From DUQU01 sp964481475 (GTDB lineage: Bacteria > Bacillota_I > Bacilli_A > Acholeplasmatales > UBA5453): a stretch of 32,281 nt of DNA. Below the pieces are notes generated by a model. It saw only the letters and a program-made list of their open reading frames with translations. It was not told where the DNA came from and ran no database searches. A program made the position numbers and the translations under genes. Location of the stretch: contig CAYZTG010000009.1 in assembly GCA_964481475.1 (NCBI GenBank), positions 1 to 32,281 of the forward strand, read 5' to 3'. How positions within the stretch are numbered: the stretch's first letter is position 1; each line of letters starts with the position of its first letter. Shown piece by piece: positions 23,422 through 31,372 of this stretch.

Positions 23422-25476
23422 TTAATTAAATAACTTGATAATTGTTTCAATAAGCGGAGTAGTACTAATAAGTATTGGAGCGATTATTAATGATATTACT
23501 GACATCAATTTAATTAAAATGTCCATCGCTGGACCAGCAGTATCTTTAAAAGGATCACCGACAGTATCGCCAGTGATTGCGGCTTTATGACTTTCTGAAC
23601 CGACCCCTCCATTAGTTCCTGATTCGATCAATTTTTTAGCATTATCCCAAGCACCACCAGAATTTGCCATAAAAACAGCTAACATGGAAGCACTAGCTAA
23701 ACTACCAGCCAATAAGCCACCTAAGGCTTCAGCACCAAAAAAGAAACCTATTACAAAGGGCATTAAAAGAGCCATTAATCCAGGAACAATCATTTCTCTT
23801 AATGCTGCTTTGGTAGAAATTTCAACGCATTTAGCATAATCAGGTTTAATTTTACCGTCTAAAATCTCAGGGAACTCCCGGTATTGTCTTCTGACTTCTT
23901 CAATCATTAAATTAGCTGCTTTGCCAACGGAGTTAATCGTTAGCGAAGTAAATAAATAAGGAAGCATCGCACCAATTAAAAGACCGATAATCGTATTTAT
24001 ATTTATAATATTTATCGCTGTTAATCCAGATAGTTTTGCAAAAGCAACAAATAAGGCTAAACTTGTTAGTGTAGCGGAACCAATACAAAAGCCTTTACCA
24101 ATTGCAGCTGTTGTATTACCTACGGAGTCTAACTTATTAGTGATTTCTCTTACATTAGCATCTAAATTTGCCATTTGCGCAATTCCACCAGCATTATCAG
24201 CAATTGGACCATATGCATCAACCGAAACCGTGATACCGACCGTAGAAAGCATTCCAACCGCTGCAAGAGCGACACCATATTCTCCTTGGGCTAAATAGGA
24301 AACTAAAATCGCTACACTTAAAGTTAGAATAGTTAGTGCAGTCGAACGCATTCCGACAGAAAATCCTGAAATTATGTTTGTGGCATGTCCTGTTTCAGAT
24401 TGATGGGCTAAATTTTTAACAACTCTAGAGGAGTCTGATGTATAATACTGAGCAACATATCCGATGGCAATTCCAGCAATAACACCGCTTAAAACAGCGA
24501 CAAACGGATTTAAGTCTTCAAACATTATTAAACTAGTAATTAATCCTCCAATAACAACAATTGCTGCAGCGATTATCGTGGCAATTCTTAACGTTAATTG
24601 AGGGTTCTTCCATTCCTTCATTCTAATCAAAATAACACTAACTAAAGCTGATAAAACTCCAATTGCAGCTATTATTAAAGGAAAACTTAGAAATTTCACA
24701 TCAGTTAAAAACATTGCTAAAGACAAAGCACTAATTAATGAACCCACATAAGATTCTAATAAATCACTACCCATCCCAGCAATATCGCCGACATTATCGC
24801 CAACATTATCAGCTATTACAGCTGGATTTCTCGGATCATCTTCAGGAATATTAGATTCAATTTTCCCCACTAAATCAGCACCAACATCAGCTGCCTTAGT
24901 ATAGATTCCTCCACCAACTCTTGCGAATAAAGCAACAAAAGAGGCCCCAAGACCATAACCGGCAATTACTTGGACAGCATTTATTCCAGTATTTAAATTA
25001 TCAAATAAAAAGTAAAGACCACTAAGACCAAGTAAACCAAAACTGACTACTAATAGTCCCATGATTGCTCCACCACTAAAAGATGTTCGTAATGCTTTTC
25101 CCATTCCCCCTTCCATTGCTGCTTCTGTTGTTAAACCATTTGCCTTTACGCCAGCAGCCATGCCGATAAAGCCGGTTAAACCGGAAAACAAGGCACCAAT
25201 TAAGAAACTTATCGCAGCAAAGAAACCAACTCCATCGACAGTTTTAAAAGCGGGTACTAAACCTAATAATGCTAAAATTATAGCAACCCCTAAAACAAAA
25301 AGAGAGATTATTTTATACTCTCTTTTTAAAAAGGCATAGGTCCCCTCTTTGATGTACGATGAAATTTCTTTGATTGACTCATTTTTAACTGTTAGCTTCT
25401 TAAGTTTTAAGAGTAAAACTAAAGCATAAGCTATCGTTATTAACGTAGCTCCAATTACTACTACTATTGTGTTCAT
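23422..25476 (-). CDS. hppA: Membrane-bound ion-translocating pyrophosphatase, predicted K+-dependent and Na+-pumping
   Basis: Hydrolyses pyrophosphate and pumps ions out of the cytoplasm. The protein (684 residues from ATG 25476; numbering below is for the 685-residue form starting at an in-frame TTG at 25479) is highly hydrophobic, as expected for about 16 helices. It carries KAADVGADLVGK (195-206), DNVGDNVGDIAGMGSDL (224-240) and DAYGPIADNAGG (421-432). GNTTAAIGKG (454-463) has Ala458 and Gly461, as in K+-dependent enzymes. SDLLESY places Glu242 three residues after Asp239, as in Thermotoga-type Na+ pumps, whereas plant-type H+ pumps have the Glu displaced. GGGGA lies 8 bases before the ATG. 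Family call is certain; ion specificity is inference, and dual Na+/H+ pumping is possible. Confidence 0.95.
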   Translation of the reverse strand: MNTIVVVIGATLITIAYALVLLLKLKKLTVKNESIKEISSYIKEGTYAFLKREYKIISLFVLGVAIILALLGLVPAFKTVDGVGFFAAISFLIGALFSGLTGFIGMAAGVKANGLTTEAAMEGGMGKALRTSFSGGAIMGLLVVSFGLLGLSGLYFLFDNLNTGINAVQVIAGYGLGASFVALFARVGGGIYTKAADVGADLVGKIESNIPEDDPRNPAVIADNVGDNVGDIAGMGSDLLESYVGSLISALSLAMFLTDVKFLSFPLIIAAIGVLSALVSVILIRMKEWKNPQLTLRIATIIAAAIVVIGGLITSLIMFEDLNPFVAVLSGVIAGIAIGYVAQYYTSDSSRVVKNLAHQSETGHATNIISGFSVGMRSTALTILTLSVAILVSYLAQGEYGVALAAVGMLSTVGITVSVDAYGPIADNAGGIAQMANLDANVREITNKLDSVGNTTAAIGKGFCIGSATLTSLALFVAFAKLSGLTAINIININTIIGLLIGAMLPYLFTSLTINSVGKAANLMIEEVRRQYREFPEILDGKIKPDYAKCVEISTKAALREMIVPGLMALLMPFVIGFFFGAEALGGLLAGSLASASMLAVFMANSGGAWDNAKKLIESGTNGGVGSESHKAAITGDTVGDPFKDTAGPAMDILIKLMSVISLIIAPILISTTPLIETIIKLFN

Positions 25477-25498
25477 CAAATAAATCCCCTTTTTTTTT

Positions 25499-25527
25499 AT
25501 TGTACACTATTAAGTAAGCGTTTTCAA
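25499..25527 (-). promoter_or_regulatory. Promoter of hppA
   Basis: Minus strand: -35 TTGAAA at 25527-25522, 17-base spacer, -10 TACAAT at 25504-25499. The predicted leader is about 16 bases with GGGGA as ribosome binding site. Confidence 0.75.
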
Positions 25528-25532
25528 GAGGA

Positions 25533-25559
25533 AAATAAAAAAAGGAAGTTTCCTTCCTT
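25533..25559 (-). terminator. Intrinsic terminator of rnjA
   Basis: Minus strand: AAGGAAG, GAAA tetraloop, CTTCCTT and a T-run. The TAA stop of rnjA overlaps the first bases of the stem. Confidence 0.85.
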
Positions 25560-27255
25560 ATGTTTGAATATTGCGGTCAGTTTCTGACTGTTCAGTTGAG
25601 ATTAAAACTGGCACAGTAACGGGTCTTTTTCGTAATACTTGAAAAAGATAACGATTTATTTCATCTCTAATTGATAGTTTTAATTCGTTCCAATTAATAT
25701 ACTTGTTTTGAAAATGCTTTGAACATTCATTTTGAAAAATCACTTTAACTTCTTTTTCAATTACTTTGACATCTTCTTCAATTAAAAAGCCCTTAGTGAT
25801 AAGTTTTATTTCACCCTTTATTTGTTTCGAGATAGGATTGATATGACCAACAATAATTAAAACACCGTCTTGGCTTAACATTTCTCGGTCATGAATAACA
25901 ATATCGTTAATATCCCCTATTGATGAACCATCAATTAAAATATCACCTTGTCTAAACCGATTTTTTTGAGTTATGGGGTTCCCGTTAGTAAATTTAAGCA
26001 AATCTCCATTATCAAGTAGGAAAACATCTTCATTTTGATAGCCCATCTCTTTGGCAATTTCTCTTACTTCAAATTGCATTCGGTAATCGCCAATAACAGG
26101 CATAATGTATTTAGGTTGAGTTAAGGAAATCATCATTTTAACTTCGTCTTTAGTAGCATGATTAATTGTTAACAAGTCTTTATTAATAACTACTATATTC
26201 GCTTCCGTACGATATAAAGTATCTAATGTTTTCGCAGCCATCTTTTCTGTTCCTGGAATTGGCGAAGTTACTACTAAAATTGTATCGCTATCAGTAATAT
26301 TAATTAAGCGATCGCTTTTATTAACCATTCTTTGTAACATATAAAATGGCTCGTGACGATCACCAGTAACTAAGCAGACTAAATCAGGGTCATCATTTTT
26401 ATTATGTTCATCAATATATTTTAAATTAACAAGTCTTTCACTAGGGATATTTAAATAGCCTAACTTTAAAGCAATATCAACTATTCTTTGGGCTTTTCTC
26501 CCAATAATAGCAATCTTTTTCTCAAATTTTAAGGAGATATTAATGACTTTTTGGATCTTTTGTAAATCAGAAGAAAATAATGAGACAATTATGCGATCAT
26601 TCGTTTTTTGAAAGACATTAGTAATCTCTCTAGTCAATTTATCATCTTTACTGCCATCTGTTGGTAGGACAGCTCCTAAAGATTCAATCATTAATAATAA
26701 AACATTTTTTTGTGCTAACTCAGAAATTCTTTTAAAATCAGTTTGGTAATATTCATCATTAGATTGATTTAGGTTGAAGTCACTTGTATAAATAATTGAA
26801 CCTTCTTTTGTTTCTAAAACAATCGCAACGCTTTCTGGAATAGAGTGAGTAGTCTTAATAAATGAAACAGTAGCCTCGTCAAACTTAAAAGCTGATCGAT
26901 GGGAAATTTCGACAAACTCAAAGTTATTCAAATTAAGTTTCTTTTCTTTAAAGTTGTCTTTAATAATCTCCATCGTAAAAGGGGTAGCGTAAATCGGAGC
27001 GTTAAGTTCCTTTATCATATGTGTTAAGGCACCAATGTGATCTTCATGGGCATGAGACATAAAAAAACCTTTAATATTATCTTTTTTATGGTTTAAAATT
27101 CGATAATCAGGGACGATTTCATCAATACCATAAAGTTCATTGGTCGGATATTTTATTCCTGCATCTAAAATAAAAATTGCCTCATCAATTTCGATAACAT
27201 ACATATTTTTACCATTTTCACCTAGTCCACCTAAAGCATAAATATGGATTTTCAT
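25558..27255 (-). CDS. rnjA: Ribonuclease J
   Basis: RNase J is a metallo-beta-lactamase/beta-CASP enzyme with 5'-3' exo- and endoribonuclease activity, central to mRNA decay and rRNA maturation in Firmicutes. The 565-residue protein has the zinc motif SHAHEDH (His68, His70, Asp72, His73), TTHSIPES (His137), YTSDFN, the beta-CASP region, and a C-terminal domain ending with RDEINRYLFQVLRKRPVTVPV. GGAG lies about 8 bases before the ATG. Whether it is J1 or J2 cannot be settled from one copy. It shares its upstream region with recU. Confidence 0.95.
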   Translation of the reverse strand: MKIHIYALGGLGENGKNMYVIEIDEAIFILDAGIKYPTNELYGIDEIVPDYRILNHKKDNIKGFFMSHAHEDHIGALTHMIKELNAPIYATPFTMEIIKDNFKEKKLNLNNFEFVEISHRSAFKFDEATVSFIKTTHSIPESVAIVLETKEGSIIYTSDFNLNQSNDEYYQTDFKRISELAQKNVLLLMIESLGAVLPTDGSKDDKLTREITNVFQKTNDRIIVSLFSSDLQKIQKVINISLKFEKKIAIIGRKAQRIVDIALKLGYLNIPSERLVNLKYIDEHNKNDDPDLVCLVTGDRHEPFYMLQRMVNKSDRLINITDSDTILVVTSPIPGTEKMAAKTLDTLYRTEANIVVINKDLLTINHATKDEVKMMISLTQPKYIMPVIGDYRMQFEVREIAKEMGYQNEDVFLLDNGDLLKFTNGNPITQKNRFRQGDILIDGSSIGDINDIVIHDREMLSQDGVLIIVGHINPISKQIKGEIKLITKGFLIEEDVKVIEKEVKVIFQNECSKHFQNKYINWNELKLSIRDEINRYLFQVLRKRPVTVPVLISTEQSETDRNIQT

Positions 27256-27299
27256 TTCATCACTCCTCGTTATTATAAAGAAACGTTATTTCTATAAGT

Positions 27300-27328
27300 A
27301 TTATATACTTTTAAAATTGTAAATACAA
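27300..27328 (-). promoter_or_regulatory. Promoter of rnjA
   Basis: Minus strand: -35 TTGTAT at 27328-27323, 17-base spacer, -10 TATAAT at 27305-27300. The predicted leader is about 38 bases and includes a small possible hairpin (AGAAA...TTTCT). Confidence 0.65.
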
Positions 27329-27363
27329 TAAATAAACGAATTATCAAGTAATATTTACAATTT
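27314..27363. repeat. Inverted repeat spanning the rnjA/recU divergent promoters
   Basis: AAATTGTAAATA at 27314-27325 and its exact complement TATTTACAATTT at 27352-27363 are separated by 26 bases. The left arm lies in the spacer and -35 of the rnjA promoter; the right arm lies in the spacer of the recU promoter just before its -10. The symmetric placement looks like a shared operator. Confidence 0.6.
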
Positions 27364-27367
27364 AAAG

Positions 27368-27373
27368 TATAAT
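27368..27373 (+). promoter_or_regulatory. -10 box of recU
   Basis: TATAAT at 27368-27373, with no good -35 (CAAGTA at 27345-27350). The predicted start near 27380 gives a leader of about 13 bases with GGTGAT before the ATG at 27393. Confidence 0.5.
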
Positions 27374-27392
27374 ATAAATGGTGATATTAAAA

Positions 27393-27971
27393 ATGATTAA
27401 ACATCCAATACCTAAAAAACAATATAAAAAAAATCATTCCACTAAGAATCTAGGAATGACTTTAGAGAATGATATTGAAATAACTAATGACCATTATTTA
27501 AGAACTAATAGGGCAGTCGTCTATAAAAAGCCCACCCCTATTCAAGTCGTAAATGTTAATTATCCGGCAAGAAATAAAGCTAAAATAGTCGAAGCTTATT
27601 ATAAAATTCCTTCTACAACCGATTTTAACGGGGTCTATAAAGGTTACTACATTGATTTTGATTGTAAGGAAACTAAGTCTAAGACTTCTATTCCACTTAA
27701 AAATATTCATCCTCATCAAATCGCTCATTTAAAAAGTATTGATGAGCAGCAAGGAATTGGCTTTTTAATAGTTTACTTTTCAAGTTATGATGAGTATTAC
27801 TACTTACCATTTGCTGTACTTTATCATTATCATAAAGAATCACTAACGAATGGTCGTAAATCGATTCCCTATGAAGTTTTTAAAAAAGAAGGTTATTTAA
27901 TTCCCTTCTCTTTAAATCCTCGTATTGATTATTTAACTATTATTGACAAATATATTTTGCCTAACTTATGA
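27393..27971 (+). CDS. recU: Holliday junction resolvase RecU
   Basis: RecU resolves Holliday junctions in Firmicutes recombination and chromosome segregation. The 192-residue protein from ATG 27393 starts MIKHPIPKKQ, like the MIRYPNGK start of Bacillus RecU. It has GMTLENDIEITN, KKPTPIQVVNV, STTDFNGVYKG and NGRKSI. GGTGAT is well spaced for this ATG; an in-frame ATG at 27378 would sit on the transcript start. At the catalytic triplet known from Bacillus (Asp88, Glu101, Lys103) this protein has Asp77, Asp90 and Lys92: the motif reads DFDCKET instead of DFEAKET, a Glu-to-Asp change. No pbp gene adjoins it, unlike in Bacillus. Its end overlaps the SDR gene by 6 bases. Confidence 0.94.
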   Translation: MIKHPIPKKQYKKNHSTKNLGMTLENDIEITNDHYLRTNRAVVYKKPTPIQVVNVNYPARNKAKIVEAYYKIPSTTDFNGVYKGYYIDFDCKETKSKTSIPLKNIHPHQIAHLKSIDEQQGIGFLIVYFSSYDEYYYLPFAVLYHYHKESLTNGRKSIPYEVFKKEGYLIPFSLNPRIDYLTIIDKYILPNL

Positions 27972-28715
27972 ACGCATTTTAACTTGTCTTCGATAAGTTA
28001 GTTTTCTTACCAATTTCTTTGGTAATATTTTATTAAAAAAGACTATCATTTTCGCTTTGAAACCAGGGATAACTTCCTTCTTAGAGGAGTTAATGGTTTT
28101 TAAAGCAAGTAAATAGGGATCGTATTTATACGATTTTTCTTTTGTTTTAGCATCTTGATAAAAGTTAGATTTTGTTGCCCCAGGTGAGACAAGTTGGATA
28201 ATAACATTACTATCTCTCATCTCATAAGTAACAGCTCTAACAAGCGAATTTACATATGCTTTTGTCGCATAATACGTTGCTGCTCCAGGACCACTTAAAA
28301 AACCACCAATTGAGGAAATATTAATTATTCGCCCTTTATTTTCATTATTCATCATTTGTAAGTAATGTTTTAATAATGCTTGAAAAGCAATAATGTTTAA
28401 GTCAATAACTTTTTCTTCTTCAATAAAATTAGCTACTAAAAAATCTTCAGATAAACCTCTACCAGCATTATTAACAAAAACATCAATAAGATAGTTTTTA
28501 GTATAATTAAATAATTGCTCCCGCTCTTCTGCAATAGTTAAATCACAAACAAAAATCATCACTTTGTTATGATACTTATCTTCAATTGCCTTTTTGGCTT
28601 GATGAAGGTTATCGATATTTCTTGAAGTAATAATTAAATTGTAACCTAAATCGGCATAAGCTTGGGCAAAACCATAACCAATTCCAGTTGCACCACCAGT
28701 TATTAAGGCAATCAT
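27966..28715 (-). CDS. Short-chain dehydrogenase/reductase
   Basis: A 249-residue classical SDR oxidoreductase. Its Rossmann motif is TGGATGIG (6-13), followed by NNAG (82-85), Ser135 in INISS, and the catalytic YxxxK at Tyr148-Lys152 (YYATKAY). An Arg at position 32 (TSRN) after the second strand favours NADP(H). The C-terminal tail is basic (KKLVRKLTYRRQVKMRS), which might give membrane contact. The substrate is unknown. It overlaps the nucleoside phosphorylase gene by 4 bases and converges on recU with a 6-base overlap; no terminator of its own is evident. Confidence 0.88.
   Translation of the reverse strand: MIALITGGATGIGYGFAQAYADLGYNLIITSRNIDNLHQAKKAIEDKYHNKVMIFVCDLTIAEEREQLFNYTKNYLIDVFVNNAGRGLSEDFLVANFIEEEKVIDLNIIAFQALLKHYLQMMNNENKGRIINISSIGGFLSGPGAATYYATKAYVNSLVRAVTYEMRDSNVIIQLVSPGATKSNFYQDAKTKEKSYKYDPYLLALKTINSSKKEVIPGFKAKMIVFFNKILPKKLVRKLTYRRQVKMRS
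27980..28008 (+). terminator. Candidate terminator of recU inside the SDR coding region
   Basis: TAACTTGTC, loop TTC and GATAAGTTA form a 9-bp stem with one G-T pair, followed by GTTTTCTT, 8 bases after the recU stop. It lies antisense to the last codons of the SDR gene. The T-tract is short, so efficiency may be partial. Confidence 0.5.
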
Positions 28716-30007
28716 CTAATCACCTCTTCAATTAAAGTAATTTTGTTTTGCTTAGGACCAATTGTTATTGATGATTTTAATAACCCCAATGCTTGTTCTT
28801 TTCCAATCTCATTTACATGCAAATTACAAATTACATCACCGCTATTAACATAGTCGCCAATTTTCTTTTTAAAAGAAAGCCCTACAGCATAGTCAATTTT
28901 ATCATCTTTAGTTTCTCTACCTGCCCCTAATAACATCGCTGCAACCCCAATGTTTTCAGTATTCATCGCTTCAATGTAACCGGCTTTATCGGCTTTAAAT
29001 TCCACAATTTCTTTTGACTTAGGGAAAAGTTCAGTATTTAAAATCCATTCTTTATTGCCGCCTTGACGACTAACCATTTCGACTAATTTATTTAAAGCTT
29101 CTCCATTGTTAATTTTTTCAATCATTAGTGCTTTAGCTTCTTCACCTTTAGCAATTCCTGCTGCTTCCATCAAAAGCATGCCAATTTCATAACAAACTTC
29201 GACTAAATCACTAGGTCCATTTCCTTTTAAAGTCTCAATCGCCTCAATTACTTCTAAACTATTACCAATATTAAATCCTAACGGCTCATCCATATTTGTT
29301 AAAATAGCATAAACTTTTTTACCAGCTAAATTACCAATTTCAACCATTAGTTTCGCAAGTTTTTCTGCTTCTTTTATTTCAGTCATAAAAGCCCCATTAC
29401 CAACTTTGACATCTAAGCAAATAACATCAGCGCCAGAGGCCAACTTTTTTGACATTATTGATGAGGCAATTAATGGGATTGATGGTACAGTTCCAGTAAC
29501 ATCTCTTAAAGCATATAAAAGTTTATCAGCTGGAGTGATATTTTTAGATTGACCTATTACAGCTAAGCCAATTTCATTCACTTGTTTAATGAACTTACTC
29601 TCTTCCATTTCAATTTGATAATTAGCAATACTTTCTAACTTATCGAGAGTTCCACCAGTATGTCCTAAACCTCTTCCACTCATTTTAGCAAATTTAGCGC
29701 CTACGGATGCCATTAGTGGTCCTAATACTAAAGTAACTTTATCGCCAACTCCACCGGTAGAGTGTTTATCGACTTTAATACCTTTAATTGCCCTTAAATC
29801 AAAACTATCTCCACTATCTTTCATCGCAATCGCTAAGTTAGTTGCTTCTTCATTATTCATCCCATTAAAATAAATTGCCATTAGTAAACTACTCATTTGA
29901 TAATCGGGAATTTGACCTGATGTATAATTAGAAATTAAGTAATTTATCTCTTCTTTAGTTAAACTCTTGTGGTCTCTTTTTTTAATAATTAAATCAATCA
30001 TTCTCAT
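28712..30007 (-). CDS. pdp: Pyrimidine-nucleoside phosphorylase
   Basis: Phosphorolyses uridine, thymidine and deoxyuridine to base plus (deoxy)ribose-1-phosphate for salvage. The 431-residue protein starts MRMIDLIIKKRD as in Bacillus Pdp. It has KVDKHSTGGVGDK (78-90) and the family signature SGRGLGHTGGTLDKLES (110-126), and ends with the C-terminal PYNP domain. AAGGGG lies upstream of the ATG behind a leader of about 52 bases. It is the first gene of a two-gene unit with the SDR. Bacillus-like pdp is favoured over thymidine-specific deoA by the N-terminus, but specificity is not proven. Confidence 0.93.
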   Translation of the reverse strand: MRMIDLIIKKRDHKSLTKEEINYLISNYTSGQIPDYQMSSLLMAIYFNGMNNEEATNLAIAMKDSGDSFDLRAIKGIKVDKHSTGGVGDKVTLVLGPLMASVGAKFAKMSGRGLGHTGGTLDKLESIANYQIEMEESKFIKQVNEIGLAVIGQSKNITPADKLLYALRDVTGTVPSIPLIASSIMSKKLASGADVICLDVKVGNGAFMTEIKEAEKLAKLMVEIGNLAGKKVYAILTNMDEPLGFNIGNSLEVIEAIETLKGNGPSDLVEVCYEIGMLLMEAAGIAKGEEAKALMIEKINNGEALNKLVEMVSRQGGNKEWILNTELFPKSKEIVEFKADKAGYIEAMNTENIGVAAMLLGAGRETKDDKIDYAVGLSFKKKIGDYVNSGDVICNLHVNEIGKEQALGLLKSSITIGPKQNKITLIEEVIR

Positions 30008-30065
30008 AAAACAAAGCCCCTTTCTTAATCCATTTCTGCACTTTGTGTTAGTTTTAACTACATTT

Positions 30066-30074
30066 ATTATAACA
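30066..30074 (-). promoter_or_regulatory. Extended -10 promoter of pdp
   Basis: TGTTATAAT on the minus strand at 30074-30066, immediately after the plsC terminator. No good -35 is visible. Confidence 0.5.
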
Positions 30075-30078
30075 TAAT

Positions 30079-30103
30079 AAAAAAATTACCTAAATTATTT
30101 AGG
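30079..30103 (-). terminator. Candidate terminator of plsC
   Basis: Minus strand: CCTAAA, loop TAA (the plsC stop codon), TTTAGG, then TAA and seven T. The 6-bp AT-rich stem is weak but well placed. Confidence 0.55.
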
Positions 30104-30898
30104 CAAGTTTTCTTCAATCATTTTATTTATTTTCTTAAACATTATTTCCCCAAGCTCAATTGTCGTAAGATTTTCGTAATCCTCTTTCAAAAGTGGTTTT
30201 TCAATAATAACTTTAATTTTAGTTTTTCGCCAAGGAGCATTATCTTTAACATCAATTGAACCAATAATCGCAACTGGTAGAATTGGTACTCCTGGTTTTG
30301 TAGCTAATTTATAGGCTCCTGGTTTGACATCAATCATATAGGGATTAGTTCTAGATTTAATTCCCCCTTCAGGGAAAATTCCCAAAGAGGCTCCTTTTTC
30401 AATTAAAGCAATTCCTCTTAAAATCTCTTTAATGGCTTCTCGGTCATTTTCTCTATTGATATTAATTGAACCAATTCCTGTTAACCATGATTTCACAAAA
30501 GGCAGTTTGTAAACACCCGACTTAGCTGCATAACCAACCCCTTTTCTAATTGCTGAAACTAAAATAAAAGGATCTGTATTAGATTTATGATTGGCATACA
30601 TCACAAAATTACTTTTAGGAAGATATTCTTTACCACTTACTTCAACAATTTTAACTCTTGTAACAAGTAAAACAAAATCAGAGATTTGTCTTGCAATAAA
30701 GTGCTTAAACTTACCAAAAGGTTTTGTTCGTTTTACAACAAAAGAGGCCAAAATAAAAAATAGTAAAAAGGCCAAGATTCCGCCAATTAAACCAACAATT
30801 GCCCAAACAATTATTAATAAAGAAATGGGTGGGCCAAATACTGTTAATAAATAAGTTATTAAAGCTGCCATTAAAAGTATTAAAAAAACAATTATCAT
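30095..30898 (-). CDS. plsC: 1-acyl-sn-glycerol-3-phosphate acyltransferase
   Basis: PlsC acylates lysophosphatidic acid to phosphatidic acid in membrane lipid synthesis. The 267-residue protein has a long hydrophobic N-terminus with two probable membrane segments (about 1-22 and 26-54). It has the acyltransferase motif NHKSNTDP with His104 and Asp109, the GIGSININR block (about 142-150) and FPEGG. The ATG follows the folA TAA with no gap (TAAATG). The two N-terminal helices are more than in the shortest PlsC forms. It is the last gene of the thyA-folA-plsC unit. Confidence 0.92.
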   Translation of the reverse strand: MIIVFLILLMAALITYLLTVFGPPISLLIIVWAIVGLIGGILAFLLFFILASFVVKRTKPFGKFKHFIARQISDFVLLVTRVKIVEVSGKEYLPKSNFVMYANHKSNTDPFILVSAIRKGVGYAAKSGVYKLPFVKSWLTGIGSININRENDREAIKEILRGIALIEKGASLGIFPEGGIKSRTNPYMIDVKPGAYKLATKPGVPILPVAIIGSIDVKDNAPWRKTKIKVIIEKPLLKEDYENLTTIELGEIMFKKINKMIEENLPK

Positions 30899-31372
30899 TT
30901 ATTTCCTACCATAGACCATAAATTTTAAGTCTTCATGTTCACCATTGATTTCACTCTTAATTAGATAATTATCCACTAAATTAAATTCAGGAAAATAAGT
31001 ATCTCCTTGATGAGCTTTTAAAATCCATGTAATATATAAATTATCGGCATATGGGAGAGCTAAATTAAAAATAACTGAGCCTCCTAAAACCCATAATTCC
31101 TCTTGATTATTTTTCAAAAAATCATTGACATCTCTAACCATAATTACTTCTGCGATTTCAGCTGACCTACTTGCCACATATATTTTAGAAAAAGGAAAAG
31201 GAGTACTTTTATAATAACCTTTCATCGAATGATATGTTTTTTCCCCCATTAACACTATTTTACCTTTTGTCATTTTCTTAAAGTAATCTAGGTCTTCTTG
31301 ATAACGCCACGGTAACCGATTATTAACCCCAATCAACCAGTTAATATCCATAGCCCAAATTAAATTAATCAT
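30899..31372 (-). CDS. folA: Dihydrofolate reductase
   Basis: Reduces dihydrofolate to tetrahydrofolate with NADPH, regenerating the cofactor consumed by thymidylate synthase. The 157-residue protein has LIWAMDINWLIGVNNRLPW, the acidic catalytic residue in RYQEDLDYFKKMT (Asp27), the NADPH site GKIVLMGEKTYHSM, and WVLGGSVIF. Length is normal. It overlaps thyA by 4 bases (ATGA), the usual thyA-folA coupling. Confidence 0.97.
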   Translation of the reverse strand: MINLIWAMDINWLIGVNNRLPWRYQEDLDYFKKMTKGKIVLMGEKTYHSMKGYYKSTPFPFSKIYVASRSAEIAEVIMVRDVNDFLKNNQEELWVLGGSVIFNLALPYADNLYITWILKAHQGDTYFPEFNLVDNYLIKSEINGEHEDLKFMVYGRK

